A stretch of DNA of 64,000 nt from Pontibacter aydingkolensis (lineage in GTDB: Bacteria; Bacteroidota; Bacteroidia; Cytophagales; Hymenobacteraceae), in contig NZ_JAHYXK010000005.1 of the NCBI RefSeq assembly GCF_019443125.1, positions 124,001-188,000 on the forward strand. Direction: 5' to 3'. Under the pieces are notes generated by a model. It did no database searches. It was given only the letters and a program-made list of their open reading frames with translations, and was not told where the DNA came from. Of the stretch, positions 1 to 8,150 are shown piece after piece. The position numbers were made by a program, and so were the translations under genes. The first letter of the stretch is position 1. The number at the start of each line of letters is the position of its first letter.

Positions 1-1
1 C

Positions 2-502
2 CCCATGCAGTGGAATAACGAGTTAAATGCAGGATTCTCGAGGGCTGTAGATGTGGAGCTGATACACCCGGTTATTGACAAAGGTGCTTTTAGTTACCAA
101 AAAGTTAATGTAGTGCAGCAGCAGCGCGAAACTAACTCATTGTTAAACTGGATGGAGCGTGTTATAAGGCTGCGCAGGCAGTGCCCCGAGCTAGGTGATG
201 GCGAATGCACTATACTTGAAACAGAGGATAGCCGCCTTTTTGTGCATAGCTGCGAACTACAGTATAAAACTATTGTTGTACACAACCTGAGTGGCGATAC
301 CTGTAAGGTAGAACTGGAAGAACTACGCGAAACTGATATGCATATAGATGAAGTGTTCAGCAGTTCGGATTATACTTTACCTAAAAATGGCAAGGTAGAA
401 ATAGGGCCTTATGGATACCGCTGGTTTAGGCTGCACAAACTACCAGAAGTAAAGCCTGATGCCAGGAAAACAGCAGCACATACAAAGAAAACCAAAGTAT
501 AG
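2..502 (+). CDS. Trehalose synthase-like GH13 glycosidase, C-terminal part
   Basis: The gene is cut by the left window edge; 166 codons plus the stop are visible and the frame is open to base 2. The visible part starts with PMQW and continues NAGFSRA, then a segment with VNVVQQQ and SLLNWMERVIRLRR. This order is characteristic of the end of the GH13 catalytic barrel in trehalose synthases and related alpha-amylases, followed by a short beta-sandwich C domain. The enzyme family interconverts maltose and trehalose or acts on alpha-glucans in the cytoplasm. Catalytic residues lie outside the window, so trehalose synthase versus another GH13 member cannot be settled. No maltokinase fusion is present, because the protein ends soon after the C domain with a Lys-rich tail. 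Confidence 0.85.
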   Translation, partial: PMQWNNELNAGFSRAVDVELIHPVIDKGAFSYQKVNVVQQQRETNSLLNWMERVIRLRRQCPELGDGECTILETEDSRLFVHSCELQYKTIVVHNLSGDTCKVELEELRETDMHIDEVFSSSDYTLPKNGKVEIGPYGYRWFRLHKLPEVKPDARKTAAHTKKTKV

Positions 503-573
503 CCACCATTTAACTCACTGATAAACAATACCACCTGCATTGCGTTAATTTAATATAAAGTATAACTGCAAGT

Positions 574-1653
574 ATGAAATGGTCTCTGAAGCTGGGAAGT
601 ATAGCCGGAATTAAAATACTCGTACACTGGACGTTTATTTTTCTGATTGCATGGGTGGTTTTTTCGGAGGCGCAACGTGGTAGCGACGTAAACACAACAC
701 TGCTTACCATTGCGTTTGTGCTTACTGTTTTTTTATGCGTAGTGCTGCACGAACTGGGCCATGCCCTTACCGCGAAGCGCTACGGCATCAAAACTAAAAT
801 GATAACCCTGCTGCCCATTGGCGGTGTTGCCAGCCTGGAGCGCATGCCCGAAAAGCCCAAACAGGAATTACTTATAGCCCTTGCAGGCCCGGCTGTAAAC
901 GTGGTTATAGCTTTTATACTTTGGTTGGTGCTGCCATCGCTGCAAAGCGTACCCCCTGAAGAATTTTTCGTGCGCATTACACCGGCTAATTTTTTATACC
1001 TGCTGCTTTTTGTAAACGTGATACTGGTGGTGTTTAACGCTATACCTGCTTTCCCGATGGATGGAGGCAGAGTGTTGCGTGCGCTATTGGCCTTTAAGCT
1101 GGGCAGAGTACGGGCCACCCAAATTGCGGCTAACCTGGGCCAACTGCTGGCTATTGGATTCGTGTTTATCGGTTTATTCTACAACCCGTTTCTAATCCTG
1201 ATCGGGGCATTTGTATTTTTTGGCGCCTATGCCGAGAACATGCTCGTGCAACACCTCGACTTTTTACGCGGCCACAGCGTGCGCGAAGGCATGATGACCA
1301 ACTATGTAACACTAACCCCCACCGAAACCGTGAAAGATGCTCTTAACAAACTGCTGATGGGCTCGGAGCATGAGTTTATCATAGAGCAGGATGGGCAGGT
1401 GGTAGGCACACTTACACGCATGCAACTGATACAGGCTATAAAAGAAGAGCAGTTAAACAAACCTGTTTCTGAAATCATGTCGCAGGAATTCAAGACCTTT
1501 AACGTGCAGGATAAGTTGGCCGAAGCTTACACCGAACTACAGAAAACCCGTGCCCCTTTAATACCAGTCCTCGAGAACGGCCGCCTGGCCGGCGTAATTA
1601 ACACCGACAACATCAACGAGTTTATCATGATCAAATCTGCAATGATGCATTAG
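574..1653 (+). CDS. Site-2 protease family (M50) zinc metalloprotease with CBS domains
   Basis: A 359-aa integral membrane protease. HELGH at residues 59-63 provides two zinc ligands and the catalytic Glu, and PMDGGR around residues 161-166 provides the third ligand (D163). Hydrophobic segments lie around residues 14-31, 45-62, 98-124, 138-158 and 180-215. The C-terminal part from about residue 235 resembles a CBS-domain pair, usually an adenine-nucleotide sensor. This arrangement matches the S2P/SpoIVFB group that cuts membrane-bound substrates within the bilayer. The substrate cannot be inferred from neighbours. The ATG start is 71 bp after the preceding gene and begins directly with an amphipathic lead-in to the first membrane segment. 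Confidence 0.92.
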   Translation: MKWSLKLGSIAGIKILVHWTFIFLIAWVVFSEAQRGSDVNTTLLTIAFVLTVFLCVVLHELGHALTAKRYGIKTKMITLLPIGGVASLERMPEKPKQELLIALAGPAVNVVIAFILWLVLPSLQSVPPEEFFVRITPANFLYLLLFVNVILVVFNAIPAFPMDGGRVLRALLAFKLGRVRATQIAANLGQLLAIGFVFIGLFYNPFLILIGAFVFFGAYAENMLVQHLDFLRGHSVREGMMTNYVTLTPTETVKDALNKLLMGSEHEFIIEQDGQVVGTLTRMQLIQAIKEEQLNKPVSEIMSQEFKTFNVQDKLAEAYTELQKTRAPLIPVLENGRLAGVINTDNINEFIMIKSAMMH

Positions 1654-1693
1654 TTGTTAGTTGCTGGTTGATCTTTGATAGTTGATCGTGCTT

Positions 1694-2055
1694 TGTAGAG
1701 ACGCAATACCTTGCGTCTTGTTTGCTACAGGGCAGTAGGTTTGGTTATTTGTGGTTGGTTATTCGTTGTTCGATCCTGGTTTTTTATTGTTTCCATAGCG
1801 CAAGTGTTAAACGAAGTGTCACTTGTGCTGGTGCATGGTGTCAAGTCTTCAGACTTGCGGGAGTATGGAGTATGGATTTATACTTTGTCAGATGGTAAAG
1901 TATAAACATATACTTTGCAGAAGTTGAAAGTATGGCTCACGGAAGTCTGAAGACTTCCCTACATAACGCGTCACAAGTCACCGCTACGCTGAAGACTTGC
2001 GCCAGGAGAAATCTGTTACTATGGCAAATAAGACGCAAGGTATTGCGTCTCTACA
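1694..2055. repeat. Intergenic palindromic repeat mosaic with a 26-nt inverted pair
   Basis: The space between the M50 protease and blaI-like genes has no convincing gene. It holds a 26-nt element at 1694-1719 that recurs as its exact reverse complement at 2030-2055. Each arm is itself a hairpin, GACGCAA-TACC-TTGCGTC. Between them lie two more small palindromes, CAAGTCT-TC-AGACTTG at 1842-1857 and GGAAGTCT-GA-AGACTTCC at 1941-1958. A related hairpin with GAGGCGCAA/TTGCGCCTC arms lies at 35866-35889, so this is a dispersed family of REP-like elements. Two short open frames here are composed of repeat sequence and are not called. Confidence 0.8.
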
Positions 2056-2105
2056 TTTCGAATAACTATCAACTAACAACTAATACCCAAACTTTTTCCA
2101 TTAAC

Positions 2106-2152
2106 TACGAAAAAAATCGTAAATAAAATTTCATTTTACGAAACCATTCGTA
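2106..2152. promoter_or_regulatory. Two BlaI-type operators upstream of the repressor gene
   Basis: Two 16-bp inverted repeats of the same form, TACGAAAAAAATCGTA (2106-2121) and TACGAAACCATTCGTA (2137-2152), have centres 31 bp apart, about three helical turns. The second abuts TATACTTG at 2153-2160, one mismatch from the Bacteroidota -7 element TAnnTTTG, so a bound repressor would cover the promoter. BlaI/MecI/CopY repressors bind dyads containing TACA or similar half-sites as dimers and autoregulate. That these sites belong to the adjacent BlaI-like gene is inference from position and symmetry. Confidence 0.65.
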
Positions 2153-2197
2153 TATACTTGTAATGCAACTAAGCAGTAAAATAACCATCTGTTAACT

Positions 2198-2587
2198 ATG
2201 ACTTTGGAAAAAACACCTAAACCTACCGAATCTGAGCTGGAGATACTACAGGTGCTCTGGCAACAAGGCCCCAGCACTGTGCGCGTAGTACACGAAGAAC
2301 TGAGTAAGAACAAAGAAGTCGGTTATACTACCACGCTTAAGCTAATGCAGATCATGGCCGAAAAGGAAATGCTGGAAGTAGATAAATCCAGCCGTTCCCA
2401 CATCTACCATCCAGCTCTGGAAGAAGAGAAAACACAGCAGCAACTGCTGGGCAGGTTCCTGGATGCCGCTTTCAGAGGCTCAGCCAGCAAACTGGTGATG
2501 CAGGCCTTAGGCAACAGCAAAACATCCAAAGCAGAATTAGACGAGATAAGAAACTTATTAGATAAACTGGAAGGAGGAAGCAAATGA
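2198..2587 (+). CDS. BlaI/MecI/CopY family transcriptional repressor
   Basis: A 129-aa winged-helix repressor of normal family length. The N-terminal half has the family signature TESELEILQVLWQQGPST followed by a recognition-helix region with GYTTTLKLMQIMAEK. The C-terminal part forms the dimerisation helices. In the family, the repressor dimer is released when a partner BlaR1-type membrane protease triggers its cleavage. The next gene encodes such a partner and overlaps by 4 bp (ATGA), so the two are translationally coupled. Twin 16-bp dyads upstream are the likely autoregulatory operators. Nothing here points to beta-lactam resistance: no beta-lactamase or PBP gene lies nearby. Confidence 0.93.
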   Translation: MTLEKTPKPTESELEILQVLWQQGPSTVRVVHEELSKNKEVGYTTTLKLMQIMAEKEMLEVDKSSRSHIYHPALEEEKTQQQLLGRFLDAAFRGSASKLVMQALGNSKTSKAELDEIRNLLDKLEGGSK

Positions 2588-4611
2588 ACCAGATACTTAA
2601 CCTTTTCTCAGAAACAGTAGTGCAGGCCCTGGGCTGGACGCTGCTGCACTCGCTTTGGCAAGGCGCTTTGCTGGCCATTATACTTAGCCTGCTGATGCTG
2701 GCACTGCACCGCCATACTTCTAAAACACGTTATACAATAGCGGCTAGTGCCTTGCTTTTCCAAGTGCTTGTTTCGGCCATCACTTTCGACCACTATTATT
2801 TTTTACCGGCTCCTGAGTCAGTTAATGCAAGTATAACCCTTGCAACAGCTCCGGCAACATCAGTTGTAATAGAAGCTCCGGCATCTTTCTCAGCAAATCC
2901 TTTGGGCATAGCTAAAGTATACTTTGAGCAGCACATGCCTCTTATAGTTACCTTCTGGCTAATGGGCCTCTTGCTGATGGCGCTCCGCTTTATAGGAGGA
3001 TTAGCTTATACCCAGCGCCTGCGCCACTATAAAACCATCCCGCTATCTGAAAAATGGCAACAACGACTGGCGGCACTTCGTCAGGAACTGGGCATGTCGA
3101 AAGCGGTGCGCCTGGTAGAATCGGCGATGGTAAAGGTGCCGATGGCCATAGGCTACACCAAACCAGTTATACTTTTGCCTGTAGGTGCTGTCACAGGCCT
3201 TTCGCAGGCGCAGGTAGAGGCTATACTTGCACACGAACTGGCGCACATACTCCGGCGCGATTACCTGTTCAATATCATTCAGTCTGTAGTTGATATAATA
3301 TTTTTCTATCATCCTGCCATGTGGTGGATATCGGGTTTAGTGCGTGCCGAGCGTGAAAACTGCTGCGACGACATTGCTGTGTCTGTATGCGGCAGCAACC
3401 TTACCTACGCCCGCGCCCTTGCCGAACTGGAGGCAATGCGCATGCCGGCCGGCCCTGCTCTTGCCATGGCTTTTTCAGGTAAGCGCCATACGCTTTTAAG
3501 CCGCATTAAAAGGCTGGTAGGGCAAGAGTCGATCAGGCCTACGTTTGCCGAGGGCTTTATAGCCGCCCTGGTGCTGGTGGCTGGTTTAACCGCTTTCTCG
3601 TATGGCGCCATGGCCAGTTTAAAACAACTTAACCACAAAGAGGTAGCCGAAAAAATTGAGATGAACACCACTCCGGCTACTACCGAAATAGCAACCACTT
3701 CGGAACTGATTACCTGGGAAGATGATGAAACCACTGCTTATACTTTTAAGGCCCAGGACGGTGACGGCAAGACAAGAGATGTGGTAATTATTAAAAATAA
3801 GAAGGGCGAGGTAACAGAACTATATGTAGATGGTAAAAAGATCCCTAAAAAAGATATCCCAAAGTATACCGAACTAATAAACCAACGGCTGGAAGCAATA
3901 GAAAAAGCTCCTAAAGCAACTACAGCACAAGTACAGGCAGGTTTAGAAGAAGAGCGTAAGGTTGTAGCCAGAGCAAAGCGCAACCAGCAGCGCACCACGG
4001 AATATACTTACCAATATGTTGGCCCTGGCGATAGCGCAGCATTTGCGCCGCATCCTCCTATGCCACCAATGCCCCCTATGGCTCCTATGCCACGCATGAG
4101 TGCTTTTCCGCCTATGCCGCCTATGGCTCCCTTGGCTCCGCTATCAGGCGATAAAGAGGCACAGAAGCGATACAAGGAAGAGCTGAAGCAACACGAAAAG
4201 GAAATACAACTGCACAGAGAAGAACTCAAAAAGCATGAACAGGAAATGCGAAGGCAGTTCGAGTCCGGGGCAATAAGCCAGCAGCGGTATCAAGAGCAGG
4301 TAGAGCGCCACCAGAAACAGGCAGAAGCCCATGCAAAGCGTGCCGAAGAAATGGCCAAACGCCACGAGGAAATGGCCCACAAGCACGAGGAAAGGGCGCG
4401 CGAACATGAGGCCCGGATGAAAGAGCTAAGGAAAGAAATGATAAAGGACGGGTTCATAAAAAATGAAGAAGACAAAGTTGATATCCGGATAACCAAAGAC
4501 AGCCTTTATGTAAACGGAGAAAAGCAGAGCCAGGAGCTTTATGAGAAGTATAAAAAGCTCATGAATGTGAACATTACAGGAGAGGGCAACTTCAGATACC
4601 AGAAAAACTAA
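2584..4611 (+). CDS. BlaR1-like M56 membrane metallopeptidase without a PBP sensor domain
   Basis: A 675-aa M56-family protease. Four hydrophobic segments (about residues 12-42, 52-75, 118-142, 320-345) surround a gluzincin core with HELAH at 217-221 and ERENCCDD at 256-263. In place of the penicillin-binding sensor of staphylococcal BlaR1, the C-terminal 330 residues hold a small beta-rich segment, a Met/Pro-rich stretch (repeated PPMPPM units near residues 495-520) and a long Glu/Lys/His-rich helical region, likely coiled coil. A final domain ends near residue 675. The start is preceded by GGAAGGAGG, a rare good Shine-Dalgarno in this window, lying inside the blaI-like gene. It probably cleaves or signals to the upstream repressor. 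The inducing signal is unknown. Confidence 0.88.
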   Translation: MNQILNLFSETVVQALGWTLLHSLWQGALLAIILSLLMLALHRHTSKTRYTIAASALLFQVLVSAITFDHYYFLPAPESVNASITLATAPATSVVIEAPASFSANPLGIAKVYFEQHMPLIVTFWLMGLLLMALRFIGGLAYTQRLRHYKTIPLSEKWQQRLAALRQELGMSKAVRLVESAMVKVPMAIGYTKPVILLPVGAVTGLSQAQVEAILAHELAHILRRDYLFNIIQSVVDIIFFYHPAMWWISGLVRAERENCCDDIAVSVCGSNLTYARALAELEAMRMPAGPALAMAFSGKRHTLLSRIKRLVGQESIRPTFAEGFIAALVLVAGLTAFSYGAMASLKQLNHKEVAEKIEMNTTPATTEIATTSELITWEDDETTAYTFKAQDGDGKTRDVVIIKNKKGEVTELYVDGKKIPKKDIPKYTELINQRLEAIEKAPKATTAQVQAGLEEERKVVARAKRNQQRTTEYTYQYVGPGDSAAFAPHPPMPPMPPMAPMPRMSAFPPMPPMAPLAPLSGDKEAQKRYKEELKQHEKEIQLHREELKKHEQEMRRQFESGAISQQRYQEQVERHQKQAEAHAKRAEEMAKRHEEMAHKHEERAREHEARMKELRKEMIKDGFIKNEEDKVDIRITKDSLYVNGEKQSQELYEKYKKLMNVNITGEGNFRYQKN

Positions 4612-4630
4612 CCAACTACTTCCAAAACAA

Positions 4631-4671
4631 CCACAGCAGCCTGCAGGTTTATACTTTGCAGGCTGCTGTGG
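4631..4671 (+). terminator. Hairpin terminator after the BlaR1-like gene
   Basis: A perfect 15-bp stem, CCACAGCAGCCTGCA with its complement, closes an 11-nt loop 19 bp after the stop codon. Only three T residues follow, so intrinsic termination may be partial. The loop carries one copy of the iterated TATACTT motif. Confidence 0.75.
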
Positions 4672-4817
4672 TTTAGGAGGCCCTGGTTTGGATGTTGGAT
4701 TAAAATTTCAAACTATATATCCATATTTATACTAATTTGCGTAAGTATACCATGTTGTGGCACCCTATAATCAACCGCAGCATATTTTGCTCTACATCTA
4801 TAACCGTATCTGCAAGC

Positions 4818-6968
4818 ATGATAAAAATATACGCAGCTTCTATTGCGCCGGCACGCATTAAGCTTAGCATCTTATACACCATCCTTCTTACGCTGTTTAC
4901 CACCACCAACCTGTTTGCCGATAACGGGCTCCACATGGTTCCGATCTCGCTTGATGAACGAACACGCAATGCCGAGGTAATAGTTGAAGGAGAAGTGATT
5001 TCGCAGAAGTCTTTCTGGAACGCTGATCGCACTAACATTTATACTTCTAACATTATCCGGGTTTATAAGGTGTTTAAAGGAGGGGTAAAAGAGCAGCAGC
5101 TCGAATTAATTACACTAGGAGGTAGTGTTGGCCTTAAAAAGCATGTGTCATCTACGGCACTTGAGCTATATAAAGGGCAGCAGGGTATTTTTTTCCTGAT
5201 GCCGGAGAAAGAAGTGAGCACTACGCCTTATAACTTAAGCCTGCGCACAAGAGCCTATGCCAGCCAGCAGGGCTTTGTAAAGTATAACCTACAGGAGGGC
5301 TCTGCTACAGATGTTTTTGACACTTACAATGCTATACAGCAACTTTATAAATTAGTAACAACGAGAACCGGCAACAACTACAACACTATACAGCAAAACA
5401 CTACACTTAACAAGGCCCTGGACGATATTAAGGCAGGCTCCGATACACAAGCACAGAACAGCCTGCTTTTACCGGTTATCACCAGCTTCTCTCCTACTGT
5501 TACAACTGCCGGCACCGATGCAGTGCTAACTATAAACGGAACAAACTTTGGCAGTAGCAGAGGCTCCGGCAAAGTTGAGTTTCGTAACGCAGATGATGGT
5601 GGTAAGACATTTATGGAACCCCGACTTAAAGACTATATATCCTGGACAAACACGCAGATAAGGGTAAGGATACCATCGCGCGGCGCAACCGGCGGCACAG
5701 CTGGCTCAGGCGAAATACGCGTGACTGCCTCGGACGGAACTTCTATCACCAGTGCAACAAAGCTAACCATAGAGTACTCAATTCTTAATGTTACATTAAC
5801 CCAGAACAATATCAGGTCTTTTGAGCCGCTGTTACAGAACAAAGACGGCAAGGGAGGTTATACCGTTCGCTATGCTCCAAGTATGCAAAGCAGGTCTGCA
5901 GCTAAGGAGGGCTTTGAACGTGCCCTTAACAACTGGACATGTGCTACAAATATAAACTGGCAAATCGGAGCGCCTACCACCATCGAGGCTGCCAAAGACG
6001 ACAATATGTCTGTTGTCCGTTTTGCCCCACCTTCTGCATTTGACAAGGAGGGGGTATTGGCAAGCACGATCAGCTATTGGGAGGGATACCGCTGCGGAAC
6101 AGATACATTGTTTTGGGTTAGCGAGTTCGATATGGTTATTAATAACACTATTGCTTGGCAATACGGACCGGGCGGGCCCACAGGCAATCAGTATGATTTT
6201 GAAACAGTTATTTTGCACGAGCTGGGCCATGCGCACCAATTGGGGCACGTAATTTTGCCGCGCGCTGTAATGCATTATGCAATAGAAGTAAGAGCTTTAG
6301 TCCGTGATCTAAGCGATGCCGATATAAGGGGCGGAAACCGGGTAATGGCGCGAAGCGTGGCCCCTTTCAGTTGCAATGTACCGCCCAAGCCAATGATACC
6401 AGAAACCGATGCAGACTGCAACCTGGCTCCAGAGGTCGTCACGCTTGATGGCAGCTTTCAGGGCGGGCAAGTGGTGCTTAACTGGCTAACACAACAGGAA
6501 CAGAATGTAAACTTTTATACAGTGCAACGCAGCGCTAATGGCATTGACTGGGAAGATGTGGCGGATGTAGATGCGAAAGGCGCAGGCACCTATAAATACA
6601 CTGACATAAGCCCGCTTCCAGACATTAGCTACTACCGGCTTAAGGTGGTATATAAAGACAATAATACTGCTCTCTCAGCCCGTGTTCGGGTAATAGACCC
6701 AGGCTCGTTGCGGAAGCTGCAAGTATATCCCAACCCGGTACCACCGGATGTTTACAGCGTTAACCTGTTATACCTAGTACAGGCTAGCACAAACCTATCT
6801 GTGCAATTGTATAGTGCTACAGGAAAACTGGTACGGGAGATAGATTTTCCTTTATCTGATGTAAATGCGCCAATAGAGTTATCGCTAAGCAATCTGGCCC
6901 CTGGCGTTTATATCCTGAAGTGGCAGGAACGAACCGATAGCGGCGAGTTTAAAATAGTGAAACTATAA
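4818..6968 (+). CDS. Secreted metzincin-like protein with IPT/TIG domain and T9SS type A sorting domain
   Basis: From the ATG at 4818 (716 aa) the protein starts with a normal signal peptide ending in TTNLFA. Longer reads from TTG 4737 or ATG 4752 put an unlikely polar lead in front, so 4818 is preferred. An immunoglobulin-like IPT/TIG domain follows (SFSPTVTTAGTDAVLTINGT), then a protease-like domain with HELGHAHQLGH near residues 467-477 and a downstream Met (AVMHY) that would be a Met-turn. Canonical metzincins have Gly at the eighth motif position; here it is Gln. The C-terminus (VYPNPVPPD to FKIVKL) is a type A T9SS sorting domain. The protein should be exported and cleaved at or released from the surface. 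Substrate unknown. Confidence 0.82.
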   Translation: MIKIYAASIAPARIKLSILYTILLTLFTTTNLFADNGLHMVPISLDERTRNAEVIVEGEVISQKSFWNADRTNIYTSNIIRVYKVFKGGVKEQQLELITLGGSVGLKKHVSSTALELYKGQQGIFFLMPEKEVSTTPYNLSLRTRAYASQQGFVKYNLQEGSATDVFDTYNAIQQLYKLVTTRTGNNYNTIQQNTTLNKALDDIKAGSDTQAQNSLLLPVITSFSPTVTTAGTDAVLTINGTNFGSSRGSGKVEFRNADDGGKTFMEPRLKDYISWTNTQIRVRIPSRGATGGTAGSGEIRVTASDGTSITSATKLTIEYSILNVTLTQNNIRSFEPLLQNKDGKGGYTVRYAPSMQSRSAAKEGFERALNNWTCATNINWQIGAPTTIEAAKDDNMSVVRFAPPSAFDKEGVLASTISYWEGYRCGTDTLFWVSEFDMVINNTIAWQYGPGGPTGNQYDFETVILHELGHAHQLGHVILPRAVMHYAIEVRALVRDLSDADIRGGNRVMARSVAPFSCNVPPKPMIPETDADCNLAPEVVTLDGSFQGGQVVLNWLTQQEQNVNFYTVQRSANGIDWEDVADVDAKGAGTYKYTDISPLPDISYYRLKVVYKDNNTALSARVRVIDPGSLRKLQVYPNPVPPDVYSVNLLYLVQASTNLSVQLYSATGKLVREIDFPLSDVNAPIELSLSNLAPGVYILKWQERTDSGEFKIVKL

Positions 6969-7005
6969 GAGGCTATAAGTTTAAAAGTAGAACTACTAAA
7001 AGTGT

Positions 7006-7052
7006 AAACACAAAGGCCGGAGCAGCATGTAGTTGCTCCGGCCTTTGTGTTT
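7006..7052. terminator. Bidirectional terminator between convergent genes
   Basis: A perfect 19-bp stem (arms 7006-7024 and 7034-7052) with a 9-nt loop sits between the stop codons of the plus-strand secreted protease and the minus-strand hsp20. An A-run on one side and T-run on the other suit termination in both directions. Confidence 0.85.
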
Positions 7053-7062
7053 TGTAAGCTTG

Positions 7063-7527
7063 TTACTTAATCTCTATTTTCTTTCTGCGTTTTTCTGGCT
7101 CCTGGCCTTTTGGTACTGTAATATGCAAAACGCCATCCTGGTATCGTGCCTTAATAGCATCTTCTTCTACAGACTCAGGTAACCTGAACGAGCGGCTGAA
7201 AGAGCTGTAGTTATACTCCCGACGGGTATAATTATCCTGTTCTTCCTTATTATCAGATTCTTTCTGGCAGCTAATCGTTAGTGTACCCTCTGTTAAGTCA
7301 ATGTTAAAGTCATCTTTGGTCATGCCGGGTGCAGCTACCTCAATACTGTAGTCTTTTTCGTTTTCACGGATGTTAGTAGCAGGCATGTTGCCCATCAGTT
7401 GGCGCCCTAACTGTGCGGGCATTCTCATAAGATCGTTGTCGAAGAAGCGGTCCACATCTCCAAAAAAATCAGAGAAAAAAGAGCGTGGCGCCACCCCTTG
7501 GCTTTTTTCACGTGTTGCAGGTTTCAT
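7063..7527 (-). CDS. Hsp20/alpha-crystallin small heat shock protein
   Basis: A 154-aa ATP-independent holdase of normal length. The N-terminal region has SFFSDFFGDVDRFFDND. The alpha-crystallin domain runs from about residue 48 to 140, with the strand AAPGMTKDDFNIDL and the signature GVLHITVPK near its end. The C-terminal KKIEIK supplies the I-x-I type anchor that binds neighbouring subunits. The start has an AGGAG eight bases upstream, unlike most genes here, suggesting strong translation. It shares a bidirectional terminator with the opposite-strand gene. No CIRCE-like element was seen upstream. Confidence 0.95.
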   Translation of the reverse strand: MKPATREKSQGVAPRSFFSDFFGDVDRFFDNDLMRMPAQLGRQLMGNMPATNIRENEKDYSIEVAAPGMTKDDFNIDLTEGTLTISCQKESDNKEEQDNYTRREYNYSSFSRSFRLPESVEEDAIKARYQDGVLHITVPKGQEPEKRRKKIEIK

Positions 7528-8081
7528 AGTTCACACTCCTTTCTAATAAGTAAAACATCGGCAAAGCAGCTTTGCTAGCTTAAACAAACTTTGTTATACT
7601 TAAATTTACGAACTATAAACCAGTCAGTTACAGCTTTCAAAAGGATATTAACTCCTTCTGAAAAGCCGCAAAAGACACACAAACAATAGCAGGTAAAACC
7701 AACCTTGTACAGTAAGTTAAACTTGCCTTCCCACAAAAAGCGGATGAGTTTACACAGGATAAAAAGAACGCGGCCAACATTCCGGTTTCTAAGTTATCCG
7801 CAAGGCAGATATTGGAACAGTAAGTTTTCTAGCTTGGAAAGGGCGATTCGTATAGATGCAAATTTGGCCTATTTAATAAACCGATACAAAGCATTTTACA
7901 CCCTGTTTGTAACATCAACTTTCAGCCATTCTTTTACTTTAAAGACTCTAAAACCACCCTCAATTGCTTTAAACAAAACATTAATTTATTAAGCGCCCTG
8001 TTTATTGTAACATCATAACATCAGGTGATAAAACTTTTTTTGTATGATCCAGGTCATTAAAAGCGACAATACTGTGCACGG
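7528..8081. other. Intergenic region between divergent hsp20 and DUF3667 genes
   Basis: About 550 bp without a supported gene. One 95-codon frame starting with TTG at 7705 has low complexity, no family features and no start signal, and is not called. The left end must hold the hsp20 promoter, but no clear TAnnTTTG element was found on the minus strand. Confidence 0.5.
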
Positions 8082-8114
8082 TTTGGCTTTATTATTATCA
8101 TAAACCTATATTTG
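8082..8114 (+). promoter_or_regulatory. Bacteroidota-type promoter of the DUF3667 gene
   Basis: TTTG at 8082-8085 and TATATTTG at 8107-8114 are separated by 21 bp, matching the -33 TTTG and -7 TAnnTTTG elements used by the primary sigma factor in this phylum. The start codon at 8151 would follow a leader of about 30 nt. Confidence 0.65.
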
Positions 8115-8150
8115 GTGCAGATAAGTATTTGCTAGAATCGCAGCAACAGC

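Noticed and set aside
1711..2126. Two 64-codon open frames after the M50 protease gene
   Set aside because: They consist of the palindromic repeat sequence found elsewhere.
2198..4611. Beta-lactam resistance locus
   Set aside because: The BlaR1-like protein has no penicillin-binding sensor, and no beta-lactamase or PBP gene is adjacent.
5832..6275. 147-codon antisense frame within the metzincin-like gene
   Set aside because: Lies wholly opposite a well-supported coding region; its product has no recognisable features.
7705..7992. 95-codon open frame between hsp20 and the DUF3667 gene
   Set aside because: TTG start, basic low-complexity product, no family features and no promoter or ribosome signal.
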